DNA of 64,000 bases, from the NCBI GenBank assembly GCA_039177505.1, contig JBCDFR010000001.1:1-64000 (forward strand). The letters are read 5' to 3'. The translations under genes and the position numbers were made by a program. The DNA is from JABSQH01 sp039177505 (GTDB lineage Bacteria; Actinomycetota; Acidimicrobiia; Acidimicrobiales; Ilumatobacteraceae). Under the pieces are notes generated by a model, which saw only the letters and a list, made by a program, of their open reading frames with translations, ran no database searches and was not told the DNA's origin. Numbering within the stretch: the stretch's first letter is position 1; every line of letters starts with the position of its first letter. Positions 16,919 to 24,864 of this stretch are shown here, piece after piece.

Positions 16919-17416
16919 ATGAGCGGAACTGCGAGCGTCCAACACCGCGTCGACCTCACCGACGCCGATGATCGCGAGCGCGCCCGACGAATCGGGAGGG
17001 CGTGGATCGAACTGCGGCGAGGCGCTTCGGCCCACGCGCTGCGCGGATACATCTTCGGCGACCACCCGCTCGAGCAGGGCCAGATGGACGCCCTCGACCT
17101 GCTCATCCGCCGCGATCGCCAGATGCGCGAGCTCGCCGGCCGTCTGCGGATCGATGCCTCGTGCGCGACGCGCACGGTCGACCGCCTGGTCAACGCCGGG
17201 CTCGCCGAGCGAGCACCGTCGCCCGAGGACGGGCGGGTCGTCGTCGTCAAGATCACCGGCAGGGGTCGGGCGCGCCACGCAGAAGCCGCCAGTCGGCGTG
17301 GTCGCGCCATGGCGCGCATCCTCGCCGAGTTCGACGAGGCCGACCGCGACCAGCTGGCGGACCTCCTCGATCGGTTCGTCGATTCGGTCGATCGAGTCGT
17401 CGACGAGCTGGACTGA
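16919..17416 (+). CDS. MarR-family transcriptional regulator
   Basis: A 165-residue winged-helix protein. The DNA-binding core spans about residues 55-115: QMDALDLLIRRDRQMRELAGRLRIDASCATRTVDRLVNAGL, then the wing ERAPSPEDGRVVVVKIT. Flanking helices for dimerisation end in DLLDRFVDSVDRVVDEL. It likely represses a small set of genes in response to a phenolic, metal or oxidant ligand. It is divergent from the P-type ATPase with overlapping -10 boxes and lies 18 bases before the sigma-factor gene, so it may control the transporter and could be co-transcribed with the sigma factor. Confidence 0.88.
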   Translation: MSGTASVQHRVDLTDADDRERARRIGRAWIELRRGASAHALRGYIFGDHPLEQGQMDALDLLIRRDRQMRELAGRLRIDASCATRTVDRLVNAGLAERAPSPEDGRVVVVKITGRGRARHAEAASRRGRAMARILAEFDEADRDQLADLLDRFVDSVDRVVDELD

Positions 17417-17434
17417 ACGGCACGAGGTACGCCG

Positions 17435-18037
17435 ATGGCCGACCGCGCCGAATTCGCCGCTCAGGCAATGGAGTACGCCCCGCAGCTGTATTCGGCTGCA
17501 CTCCGTATGACGCGCAACCGCGCCGACGCCGAAGACCTGGTGCAGGAGACCTATCTCAAGGGGTACCGCAGCTTCCACACCTTCACCGAGGGCACCAACC
17601 TGCGGGCCTGGCTGTTCCGCATTCTGACGAACACCTACATCAACACCTATCGAGCCAAGCAACGACGACCCGACGAGTCCGATCTCGACGATGTCGAGGA
17701 CCTGTACCTGTACAAGCGGATCGACACCCTCGCCGATCCCGCGATCGGGCGATCCGCTGAGGAATCCTTGATGACGTTGCTCCCCGACAACGAGGTCAAG
17801 GCGGCGCTCGAGTCGTTGCCCGACAACTTCCGCCTGCCGGTCGTACTCGCCGATGTCGAGGGATTCGCGTACAAAGAGATCGCCGAGATGCTCGACATTC
17901 CGATCGGCACCGTGATGTCGCGACTCCATCGGGGAAGAAAACAGATGCAGAAGGCGTTGCACGACTATGCCGTCGAGCGTGGCCTCGATTCCGCTACGGC
18001 GAACACCGAAGGCGAAACGACCATCGCAGCACCATGA
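17435..18037 (+). CDS. sigR: ECF RNA polymerase sigma factor, SigR/SigH group
   Basis: A 200-residue group 4 sigma factor. Region 2 is seen at about residues 10-80 (DAEDLVQETYLKGYRSFHTF, NLRAWLFRILTNTYINTYR) and region 4 at about 120-180 (LPDNFRLPVVLADVEGF, YKEIAEMLDIPIGTVMSRLHRGRK). The next gene, overlapping by four bases (ATGA), encodes a zinc-type anti-sigma factor, which identifies the thiol-oxidative-stress SigR/SigH-RsrA pair. Free SigR would turn on thioredoxin and mycothiol genes. A mycothiol synthesis gene (mshA) occurs later in the window. Confidence 0.9.
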   Translation: MADRAEFAAQAMEYAPQLYSAALRMTRNRADAEDLVQETYLKGYRSFHTFTEGTNLRAWLFRILTNTYINTYRAKQRRPDESDLDDVEDLYLYKRIDTLADPAIGRSAEESLMTLLPDNEVKAALESLPDNFRLPVVLADVEGFAYKEIAEMLDIPIGTVMSRLHRGRKQMQKALHDYAVERGLDSATANTEGETTIAAP

Positions 18038-18324
18038 GCGAACAGCAGCCCGATACCGCCAATACGACCGATGTCGCCGACTGCGTCGAGACGATCCGGG
18101 AGCTCGACCGGTTTCTCGACGGCGAGCTGACGGTCGAGACGCACGCATCGATCCGCCACCACCTCGACGGTTGCATGGACTGCCTCGGTGCATTCGACTT
18201 CCATGCGGAGCTGCGCATCGTGGTTGCCGAGAAGTGCCGCAACGACGAGGTGCCGCCCGACCTGCTGGCACGCATCGAGCGCTGTTTCGACACCGACATC
18301 GACGGCGACGGCACGATCGGCTGA
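18034..18324 (+). CDS. rsrA: RsrA-like zinc-binding anti-sigma factor
   Basis: A 96-residue anti-sigma factor of the ZAS type. The zinc motif HX3CX2C is present as His43, Cys47 and Cys50, and an upstream Cys17 matches the redox-active Cys11 of Streptomyces RsrA. Oxidation to a disulfide would release zinc and free the sigma factor. A further Cys occurs in EKCRNDEVP and another near the end. Its ATG overlaps the sigma-factor stop (ATGA), giving stoichiometric coupling. Confidence 0.9.
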   Translation: MSEQQPDTANTTDVADCVETIRELDRFLDGELTVETHASIRHHLDGCMDCLGAFDFHAELRIVVAEKCRNDEVPPDLLARIERCFDTDIDGDGTIG

Positions 18325-18405
18325 CCAGCGCCGCTCGCAGCCGGCGCCGCGCCACCGATCTCGGTCGATCTGCGGTTTGCGCCACTGGCCAACTAGCCTC
18401 TGAGC

Positions 18406-18555
18406 ATGCTCGCCAACGTATGGCACTTCTGGATCGGCGTCGTGTTGGTCCTCGTCGCCTTGGCTGTCGTCGCCGGGCTCGGGTTCGCATACCTGAAAAG
18501 CGTGTCGTCGCAGCGTTACCCACATGGCCGACAGGACCGCCAGCTCGACCTCTGA
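18406..18555 (+). CDS. Small single-pass membrane protein (49 residues)
   Basis: A short frame starting MLANVWHFW with one strong membrane helix (GVVLVLVALAVVAGLGFAYL) and a basic, Gln/Asp-rich tail ending RQDRQLDL. TAGCCT at 18394-18399 lies six bases before the ATG, the leaderless arrangement common here. Its last 32 bases overlap the beginning of tilS in another frame, which would couple the two. Function unknown. Confidence 0.55.
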   Translation: MLANVWHFWIGVVLVLVALAVVAGLGFAYLKSVSSQRYPHGRQDRQLDL

Positions 18556-19450
18556 GCAGGCGGCGCCGCCGCCAACACCGCCGACCCACTCGGCCAACGA
18601 CCTCGACGCGCTCGCCGCTCGTTGCACCTTCCCTCCCGCCGGTTCGTCGGTCGTCTGCGCCTATTCGGGCGGCGCCGATTCGACTGCAATGCTGGCCCTC
18701 GCCCGACACGCGGAACTCCGCGTGACCGCATGCCACATCGATCACGGGGTGCACGACCGCTCGGCAATCGATGCGGATCGCGCAGTGGCACTGGCGGCAT
18801 CGCTCGACATCGAATGCCAGGTGCAACGTGCGGTGATCGAGCCAGGTCCGAATCTGGAAGCACGGGCCCGCACCGCCCGCTATGCGCTGCTCCCGAAGGG
18901 CGCGCTGACTGCACACACAGCAGACGACCAGGCCGAGACCTTGCTCTTGGCACTCCTGCGCGGCACGGGGATTCGCGGGTTGGGGGGAATCCGCCCATCG
19001 ACGAGTCGCCCGATGTTGGCGCTGCGTCGCGCCGAGACCGCCGCGCTGTGCCGCGCGCTCGGGCTCATCGCGATCGACGACCCGACCAACCACGACCCGC
19101 GATTCCGGCGGAACCGGGTGCGCCACGAGTTGCTGCCTGTACTCAACACCATCGCCGCCCGAGACGTGGTGCCACTGCTCACGCGCACCGCCGACACGAG
19201 CCGCGCCGACGAAGACCTCCTCGAGGAGTTGTCGATGGCGATCGACCCGACCGACACCGAAGCGCTGCGCACTGCTCCACTGCCGCTCAGCCGCCGTGCG
19301 ATCCGGCGCTGGCTGCGCCACGACGGCTACCCACCCGACGCCGCTGCGGTCGAGCGGGTGCTCCTGGTGGCCTGCGGACAGCACCGTGCGTGCGAGGTGG
19401 CCGGCCGCCGAGTCGAGCGTCGGGCAGGTCGACTCACCGTACGGACCTGA
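18524..19450 (+). CDS. tilS: tRNA(Ile)-lysidine synthetase TilS
   Basis: A 308-residue ATP-PPi synthetase of the short actinobacterial type. The PP-loop reads VCAYSGGADSTAMLALA, followed by the family motif ACHIDHGVHDRSA and HTADDQAETLLLALLRGTG. The enzyme attaches lysine to C34 of the CAU-anticodon tRNA-Ile, changing its reading to AUA, and is essential. The C-terminal region with LSRRAIRRWLRHDGY matches the TilS substrate-binding domain. The start overlaps the upstream small membrane ORF. Confidence 0.92.
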   Translation: MADRTASSTSEQAAPPPTPPTHSANDLDALAARCTFPPAGSSVVCAYSGGADSTAMLALARHAELRVTACHIDHGVHDRSAIDADRAVALAASLDIECQVQRAVIEPGPNLEARARTARYALLPKGALTAHTADDQAETLLLALLRGTGIRGLGGIRPSTSRPMLALRRAETAALCRALGLIAIDDPTNHDPRFRRNRVRHELLPVLNTIAARDVVPLLTRTADTSRADEDLLEELSMAIDPTDTEALRTAPLPLSRRAIRRWLRHDGYPPDAAAVERVLLVACGQHRACEVAGRRVERRAGRLTVRT

Positions 19451-19588
19451 CCCGACCGCAATCCGCCCACAACGCCGACGTCGACGAGCGGCGATGCCGC
19501 CGGTGGCGGTAGCGTGGTCGACCGCTATGCCGATCGCCGTGCCGACCGTGGGGAGCTCCCGGCCGACTTCTCAGGAGCTGCACCGCTG

Positions 19589-20095
19589 ATGCCTTCTCGC
19601 CTGCGCGGCAAATGGGCCCTCGGCATCACGCCTCGCCATTTCACCTGGATTCTGAAGGACAAGCTGGCGATCTGCGAGCGTCCCGGTGGCGTCGGCGAGA
19701 GCCACCGCAGGGTGCGGCGGCAAGAGGAGATCATCTGGCTCCGAGAGAACGGCTTCGGGTGCGTGGTGTCGATCATCCAGGCGCCGCACAACCTGCACAA
19801 CTACGACGAGCTGCAACTCCCGGCACGCCATCGACCGTTCAACGACGACGGCGTCGATCAATACCTCACCGCCTTGTACCCCGAACTGCGCGAGCTGCTC
19901 AATCGCAACGTACGCGTCATCGTCCACGGCGACGAGGTGGGCGATCGCATCGTCGGCGTGATGGGCGGATACATCCGCTGGTCAGGACTGGTCGACGATC
20001 CCACCCACGCAATCCAGGTCACCGAGCGCATCGCCGGCCGGCAGCTCGATCCCTTCGCCCGCGAGCTGATCATGCGGGCCCACGAGCTGCACTAA
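19589..20095 (+). CDS. Dual-specificity-phosphatase-fold protein with Cys-to-Gly catalytic substitution
   Basis: A 168-residue protein that follows the DSP/PTP plan. It has LKDKLAICERPGG, a helix, GFGCVVSIIQAP at the position of strand G-I-x-x-V-V-x-L, FNDDG at the general-acid loop, and VRVIVHGDEVGDRIVGVMGGY at the P-loop. The phosphatase signature HCX5R is present as H-G-X5-R (His113, Gly114, Arg120), so the nucleophilic Cys is missing. It may bind a phosphorylated ligand without hydrolysing it. ATG 19589 is favoured by AGGAG 11 bases upstream; an upstream GTG at 19514 is also possible. It follows tilS after 138 bases. Confidence 0.55.
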   Translation: MPSRLRGKWALGITPRHFTWILKDKLAICERPGGVGESHRRVRRQEEIIWLRENGFGCVVSIIQAPHNLHNYDELQLPARHRPFNDDGVDQYLTALYPELRELLNRNVRVIVHGDEVGDRIVGVMGGYIRWSGLVDDPTHAIQVTERIAGRQLDPFARELIMRAHELH

Positions 20096-20162
20096 CGAGC
20101 CCACGGCGCACTGCGAGTTCGGCCGCGCCGTCACGGCACCTCACATGTAGCGTCAACCGCCG

Positions 20163-20621
20163 ATGCTCGTGCCGGAGTTGGACGTATCGGACCTGTCGAC
20201 CTCGCTGCGCTTCTACGCCGAGGTCCTCGGCTTCAGCGTCCTGTTCGATCGACCAACCGAGCGTTTCGCCTACCTTGCGTTTGACGAGGTGGAGCTGATG
20301 CTCCAGGAGGCAGCCGGTCCCGGCCGGCGGTTCCGCACCGCACCGCTCGAGACACCGTACGGTCGGGGGCTGAACTTTCAGCTCGGGGTGAGCGATGTCG
20401 ACGCGGTCCACGACCGAGCGGTCCGGTTCGGCGCCGAGATCGTTGTTCCCATGGAAGAGCGGTGGTACCGGGTCGACGTCCGCAGGGCAGGCGGCCGATG
20501 GAGCATCGAGGGACCCACGGAGGCGGGCAACCGCCAGTTCGTCGTCGCCGACCCTGACGGCTACCTGTGGCGCCCGTTCCGCGATCTCGGCGTCACACCC
20601 GCAGACCAGACGGTTCGCTGA
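20163..20621 (+). CDS. VOC (bleomycin-resistance-like) family protein
   Basis: A 152-residue single-module VOC protein: LVPELDVSDLSTSLRFYAEVLGFSVLFDRP at the start, GLNFQLGVSDVDAVHDRAVRFGAEIV in the second half and RQFVVADPDGYLWRPF with the final metal-ligand strand. Members sequester bleomycin-type drugs or act as small dioxygenases; the substrate is unknown. TAGCGT at 20148-20153 lies nine bases before the ATG. It converges with the M23 peptidase pair. Confidence 0.85.
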   Translation: MLVPELDVSDLSTSLRFYAEVLGFSVLFDRPTERFAYLAFDEVELMLQEAAGPGRRFRTAPLETPYGRGLNFQLGVSDVDAVHDRAVRFGAEIVVPMEERWYRVDVRRAGGRWSIEGPTEAGNRQFVVADPDGYLWRPFRDLGVTPADQTVR

Positions 20622-20693
20622 CGCAGCATCGTCGACGACGCCCGGTCCGGCCTTGATTGGTCGTTCCCATCGGAAGGCGAGGAGGTCGAGGCG

Positions 20694-21488
20694 TCAGCCG
20701 CGGAGGGGATTGGACACGCCGCACGCGTTGTCTGGCACGTTGAGCAGCGGCAGCGGGTCGATCGGCACGTCGTTCGGTCGGTACTCGAAGTGCAGGTGGA
20801 AGTTGCCCACCGTGGTCCCCGAGTCGCCGACGTAGCCGATCACATCACCCCGCCGCACGGTGTCGCCGATCTCCAGCCCGCGCAGATCCTTGGCAAGGTG
20901 GAAGTACTTGGTGACGACGTTGTTGTCGTCGTCTTCGATCTTCCAGCCCCAGCCGGCGGTGCCGGTGTTGGTGTACTTCTCGGCGAGCACCCCGTCGGTC
21001 ACCGCGAACACGGGTTGGTTCTCCGAACCCATGATGTCGAGCCCGACGTGCAACCGGCAACAGCCGCGGCCATCGCCGAAGTTGTCGAGCACGAAACAGT
21101 CTGAGGCCGCCAACAACGGGAACATGATCATTCCGTCGGGGACATCGAGGAGTTCGTCAGGAGCGCGGTCGATGGCCGTGGTGTCGACGTCATCATCCGC
21201 CTGAGGTCCGCTGGCCGAACCCAGCCGAGTGGCCGGCTGCAGCGCCGAGCCAGCGTTGGTGAGGGTTTCGAGCACCGGTTGCTCGTCGGCCATAACCTCC
21301 CCGAGGCGGGCCATGCCGAAGGCCCCGAGCAAGGTGCCGCCGGCGGCGCCCAGAATCAGTCGCCGTCGGGCGGGGTCCGTACACCGCTCGGCGGTGTCGG
21401 CAACTTGGGGCCGATCGGGGTCGGGGTCGGGACGGGACATCTCGATGAGGTGGTCGAAGTGACGGCGATCTCGCCACACCTGTTTCAT
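20694..21488 (-). CDS. M23-family metallopeptidase (second of pair)
   Basis: A 264-residue exported peptidase. A Tat-like signal is seen near residue 40 (DPARRRLILGAAGGTLLGAFG). The LytM/M23 zinc motifs are intact: RLHVGLDIMG (HxxxD) and GNFHLHFEY (HxH), with TKYFHLAK between them. Such enzymes cut peptidoglycan cross-bridges or act as LytM scaffolds. Two Cys pairs suggest disulfides. The ATG shares bases with the TGA of the preceding M23 gene (ATGA), so both are made together; they look like an old duplication. Confidence 0.87.
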   Translation of the reverse strand: MKQVWRDRRHFDHLIEMSRPDPDPDRPQVADTAERCTDPARRRLILGAAGGTLLGAFGMARLGEVMADEQPVLETLTNAGSALQPATRLGSASGPQADDDVDTTAIDRAPDELLDVPDGMIMFPLLAASDCFVLDNFGDGRGCCRLHVGLDIMGSENQPVFAVTDGVLAEKYTNTGTAGWGWKIEDDDNNVVTKYFHLAKDLRGLEIGDTVRRGDVIGYVGDSGTTVGNFHLHFEYRPNDVPIDPLPLLNVPDNACGVSNPLRG

Positions 21489-22285
21489 CGGTCGGTGCAG
21501 ATGAATTCTTGACAGCTTTCGCGCGGCGAGGCGCTGCTGATCGTAACGCGACCGCAATATTGGTGCACACCGCGAGGGCGGTGACGAATCAGAAAACGAC
21601 GACCCCGGTCGGTGCCGGCAACAGGAAGTCGATGGGGGTCCACCGGTGTCCCGATCGGGCCGGTCGGACGCACCTCGAAATGGAGATGCGGGGCGTTCGT
21701 GTTGCCGGTAGAGCCCATGGTGCCGATCACGTCGCCGAGCTTGACGACACTGTCGACGTCGAGACCCGTCGCGAACTCGTCCAGATGGTGGTAGCGGAAG
21801 GCATACCCGTCGGCGGCTTGCAACACCCACGAATTGCCCTGGTTGTACGACTCGGGGTCGCCATCTCGAACTTGCTCGACCAGCACACCGTCGACACACG
21901 CCACGAGCGGATGACCAGGAGCGCCATCGCGGCGCCAGATGTCGACACCCTGGTGACGTCGGCTGCCGCGGGCATCGCCGAAACTATCGGTGAGAATGAT
22001 CTCGGCGCTCAACTCGACCGGAAAGCCGATACGACGATCGAGCCGGACCCGTCGGGCGGGTTCGAGTGCCGACGCCGGGTCTTGCAACGTGCCACCGCCC
22101 TCCGGAACATCGATGGTCGCCGGGGTTGGCGTCGACCCTGGATCCAGCAGCGGGCCGTCATCGGGTGCGCCCACGGCACTGCTCGGTCGACGCGTCAGCC
22201 GGTAGGCACCAGCAGCTCCGACCGCCACCAGACCCATCGCTGAAGCGATCAGTTCACGACGGGTGCGGTTACGGTGATCGGACAT
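21485..22285 (-). CDS. M23-family metallopeptidase (first of pair)
   Basis: A 266-residue exported peptidase with a Tat-like leader (RTRRELIASAMGLVAVGAAGA). M23 motifs are RRHQGVDIW (HxxxD), FRYHHLDEF and NAPHLHFEV (HxH). Probable role: peptidoglycan endopeptidase or LytM factor. The ATG at 22283-22285 overlaps, on the opposite strand, the ATG of the divergent epimerase gene (shared CATG), so there is no intergenic DNA between them. No Shine-Dalgarno sequence is evident. Confidence 0.87.
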   Translation of the reverse strand: MSDHRNRTRRELIASAMGLVAVGAAGAYRLTRRPSSAVGAPDDGPLLDPGSTPTPATIDVPEGGGTLQDPASALEPARRVRLDRRIGFPVELSAEIILTDSFGDARGSRRHQGVDIWRRDGAPGHPLVACVDGVLVEQVRDGDPESYNQGNSWVLQAADGYAFRYHHLDEFATGLDVDSVVKLGDVIGTMGSTGNTNAPHLHFEVRPTGPIGTPVDPHRLPVAGTDRGRRFLIRHRPRGVHQYCGRVTISSASPRESCQEFICTDR

Positions 22286-23255
22286 GTCGGGTCGGCGGGT
22301 CTTCGTGAGCGGCGTCGGCGGTGAACTCGGAACGCTGGTCGCCACCATGATGGAGGCCGAAGAATGGGTCGGAGAACTCGCCGGAATCGACGCCGACCCA
22401 CCACGGCGGCGGCTCATGCGTACTCACTACCACCGTATCCACCCCGACGACCATGACCACATCGTGTCGACGATCGTCGACTTCGACCCGCACGTACTCG
22501 TCCACGTCGGCGTCTGGGAACCGAACGCACGCGCGACCCCCCGGCAGGCTGCGCTGCTCACGGACCTGGCGGCCACCTCGATCATCGGCGCCGCGGCTGA
22601 ATGCCCGGCGCTTGAACACATCGTCGTGCGCAGTGCCATCGAGATCTACGGCCGTGGAGCGGGCGCGCTCACTCGACCGACCGAACGAACCACGACCCAA
22701 CCGACCAGCGAATGGGGCCGGACCGTCGCCGAGATCGAGCAGACAGCGACGCGGGTCGCTGAACGAGTGGGCGTCAGCGTCGGTGCGCTCCGGTTGGCAC
22801 CGGTGATCGGCCCGCATGTGCCGTCGCCGCTCGGCCGACTGCTGCGGCTACCCGCCGTGCCGTTCAGCGCGCTCACCGACCCTGCATTCGCTGTAATCGA
22901 AGACCACGATGCCGCACGCGCCATCGTGGCGGCAGCACGGGTCGGCCTCGACCGACCGGTGAACGTGGTCGCATCTGGGGCGATCACCGCACTGCAAGCC
23001 AGCCGACGGGGCAATCGCGTCCCCGTCCCGATCGCCGGCCCGGCATGGGATGCCGCACGCGCCGTGAGTCATCTGCTCGGAGCCCCGATCCCCGACCATG
23101 TGCGAGAAACGTTGGAGCGCGGCCGACTCGCCGACAACTCCGCCATGCAGCCGCTGCTCGGACTCGTGGCCCAGTCCGACACACGCACCGTGATCGACCG
23201 GCTGTACCGCTGGCCGACCGTGGTCCGCCAGCCGGCAAGGGTGCCGGCGGCATGA
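22284..23255 (+). CDS. NAD-dependent epimerase/dehydratase (extended SDR)
   Basis: A 323-residue SDR-type protein. The N-terminal RVFVSGVGGELGTLVATMM is the dinucleotide-binding loop and must lie near the true N-terminus, fixing the start. IVVRSAIEIYGRGAG occupies the active-site region; a canonical YxxxK is not obvious, so activity is uncertain. TACGGT at 22270-22275 stands eight bases before the ATG. It heads a four-gene operon with ATGA or TGATG overlaps. The pairing with an acyltransferase-like gene resembles mycobacterial galE2-Rv0502. Confidence 0.78.
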   Translation: MSGRRVFVSGVGGELGTLVATMMEAEEWVGELAGIDADPPRRRLMRTHYHRIHPDDHDHIVSTIVDFDPHVLVHVGVWEPNARATPRQAALLTDLAATSIIGAAAECPALEHIVVRSAIEIYGRGAGALTRPTERTTTQPTSEWGRTVAEIEQTATRVAERVGVSVGALRLAPVIGPHVPSPLGRLLRLPAVPFSALTDPAFAVIEDHDAARAIVAAARVGLDRPVNVVASGAITALQASRRGNRVPVPIAGPAWDAARAVSHLLGAPIPDHVRETLERGRLADNSAMQPLLGLVAQSDTRTVIDRLYRWPTVVRQPARVPAA

Positions 23256-24010
23256 GCGACTCGATGGGTCGCGTGGTCCGGCTCCCTCTCGCCAGGCACG
23301 CCGGTCCGGCGGGCGACACTCTGGCGCGCACCGCAGCGTCGATCGGATCGTCGGTGGCCCGCCTCACCGAAGAACCCGGCGGCGTCGTCGACGACTGGGG
23401 TCGTGATCCCGACTTGGCACGCATGATGGTCGCGCTCACACACCTGCGGTGGAGCGTCGCGGTTGGCGGCGACCAGCAACTACCGAAACGGACAGGCGCG
23501 CTGATCTGTGTCAATGCCCGGCCGCTGGCACAGTCGACCGTGCTCGCGGCGTTCGCCATCAGCGACGCCACCGATCGGCCGGTGCGCTACGTCGGCCGCC
23601 CCGACGGCGGGCCGATCGGTGCGCTCGCCCAGCGCCTCGGCGCGCTGCTGGCCCAACCCGAAGAGGTCGCCGGCGCGCTCGCGGATGGATCGCTGGTGGT
23701 GATGTCGGCGGCAGCCGCACGTGGTGGGCGCAACGTCGGCACGATCGACCATTCGCTCATCGGCGCAGCGGTCGCCACGAGCACCAGCGTGTATCCGACA
23801 GCGGTCGTCAGCAGTCCGATGATGCGCGACGCCCGAGTCGAGGTCGGAGCGCCGAGGCGCGCACGTGGGATCCGGCGGGGGCCATTGGCCGAGCTCGAGC
23901 TCGCAGATCGCGTGCGCAACGACGTCACCGGGATGCTCGATGAACTCGGCGACGTGGGCACCGGCACGCCACTCGACTGGTTGCCGTCCGGCCTGTCTGG
24001 AGGGAACTGA
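23252..24010 (+). CDS. Acyltransferase-like protein lacking the HX4D motif
   Basis: A 252-residue protein that recalls the PlsC-type acyltransferase beside galE2 in mycobacteria: DWGRDPDLARMMVALTHLRW, then GALICVNARPLAQSTVLAAFA, GRPDGGPIGALAQRLGALL and DGSLVVMSAAAA. In genuine PlsC enzymes an HX4D pair sits at the NARPLAQS position; it is absent here. The gene starts inside the epimerase stop (ATGA) and ends sharing one base with the next gene's ATG, so it is translationally coupled on both sides. Function not demonstrated; the family assignment is tentative. Confidence 0.5.
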   Translation: MSDSMGRVVRLPLARHAGPAGDTLARTAASIGSSVARLTEEPGGVVDDWGRDPDLARMMVALTHLRWSVAVGGDQQLPKRTGALICVNARPLAQSTVLAAFAISDATDRPVRYVGRPDGGPIGALAQRLGALLAQPEEVAGALADGSLVVMSAAAARGGRNVGTIDHSLIGAAVATSTSVYPTAVVSSPMMRDARVEVGAPRRARGIRRGPLAELELADRVRNDVTGMLDELGDVGTGTPLDWLPSGLSGGN

Positions 24011-24864
24011 TGCCATTCGTGCGCGCCGACGACGGTGTACGCATTCACTACGAAGTCACCGGGCGCGAGTCCGGCCCGCCCGTGTTGTTCATCCAAGGTC
24101 TCGGGGCCGACCGCAACGGCTGGAACCTGCAGCGCCTGGCCACTGCGCCGCGGTACCGGGCGGTCGCCGTCGACAATCGAGGTGCTGGCCGGAGCGACAA
24201 GCCGCACGGGCGCTACCACCTCGAGCAAATGGCCGATGATGCGGTTGCCGTCCTCGACGACTTGGGCATCGAATGCGCACACGTGGTCGGCGCATCGATG
24301 GGCGGCGCCATCAGCCAGATCGTCGCCATCAAGCATCGATCTCGGGTGCGCTCGCTCACGCTCGCGTGCACAGCCGCGCGCAACTTGCCCTGGCGCGAAG
24401 AGTTGCTCGCCAGCTGGCGCGATGCCGCGCTCGAACGAGGGATCGGGGCAATGGGCCACGACGCCGCGCGTTGGGTGATCGGCCCGCGTTCGTTCCGACG
24501 CCTCCTCCCAGCGATCGGCTGGCTCGGGCCATTCGCCCTCGGCCGGCCGGCCCACGCGTTCGCTGCCCAGGTCGACGCGATCCTCGACGCCACCAACGAG
24601 TACAGCGACCTCGTCGACGAGCTCGGCACCATCGACGTTCCGACACTCGTCCTCGTCGGCAACCAGGACATCCTGACGCCGCGCGGTGACAGCGAGGAAC
24701 TCGCCGAACGCATCCCGACCGCCGAACTCGTCGTGATCAGCGGCGCCGCACACGGGTTCATGGTCGAGCACGCCGCTACGTTCAACATGGTGCTGCTCGA
24801 CTTCCTCGGACGCGCCGAAGCGGCGTGGAACGAGCGACTACTCGCCGCGGCCGAGGCCAGCTGA
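24010..24864 (+). CDS. Alpha/beta hydrolase
   Basis: A 284-residue alpha/beta hydrolase. It has VLFIQGLGADRNGW (oxyanion region), AVDNRGAGRSDKP, the nucleophile elbow VVGASMGGAISQ, a likely acid in LVGNQDILTP and the catalytic His in ISGAAHGFMVEHA. Related enzymes are lactonases, esterases or C-C hydrolases; the substrate is unknown. It is the third gene of the epimerase operon, with TGATG junctions at both ends. Confidence 0.88.
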   Translation: MPFVRADDGVRIHYEVTGRESGPPVLFIQGLGADRNGWNLQRLATAPRYRAVAVDNRGAGRSDKPHGRYHLEQMADDAVAVLDDLGIECAHVVGASMGGAISQIVAIKHRSRVRSLTLACTAARNLPWREELLASWRDAALERGIGAMGHDAARWVIGPRSFRRLLPAIGWLGPFALGRPAHAFAAQVDAILDATNEYSDLVDELGTIDVPTLVLVGNQDILTPRGDSEELAERIPTAELVVISGAAHGFMVEHAATFNMVLLDFLGRAEAAWNERLLAAAEAS

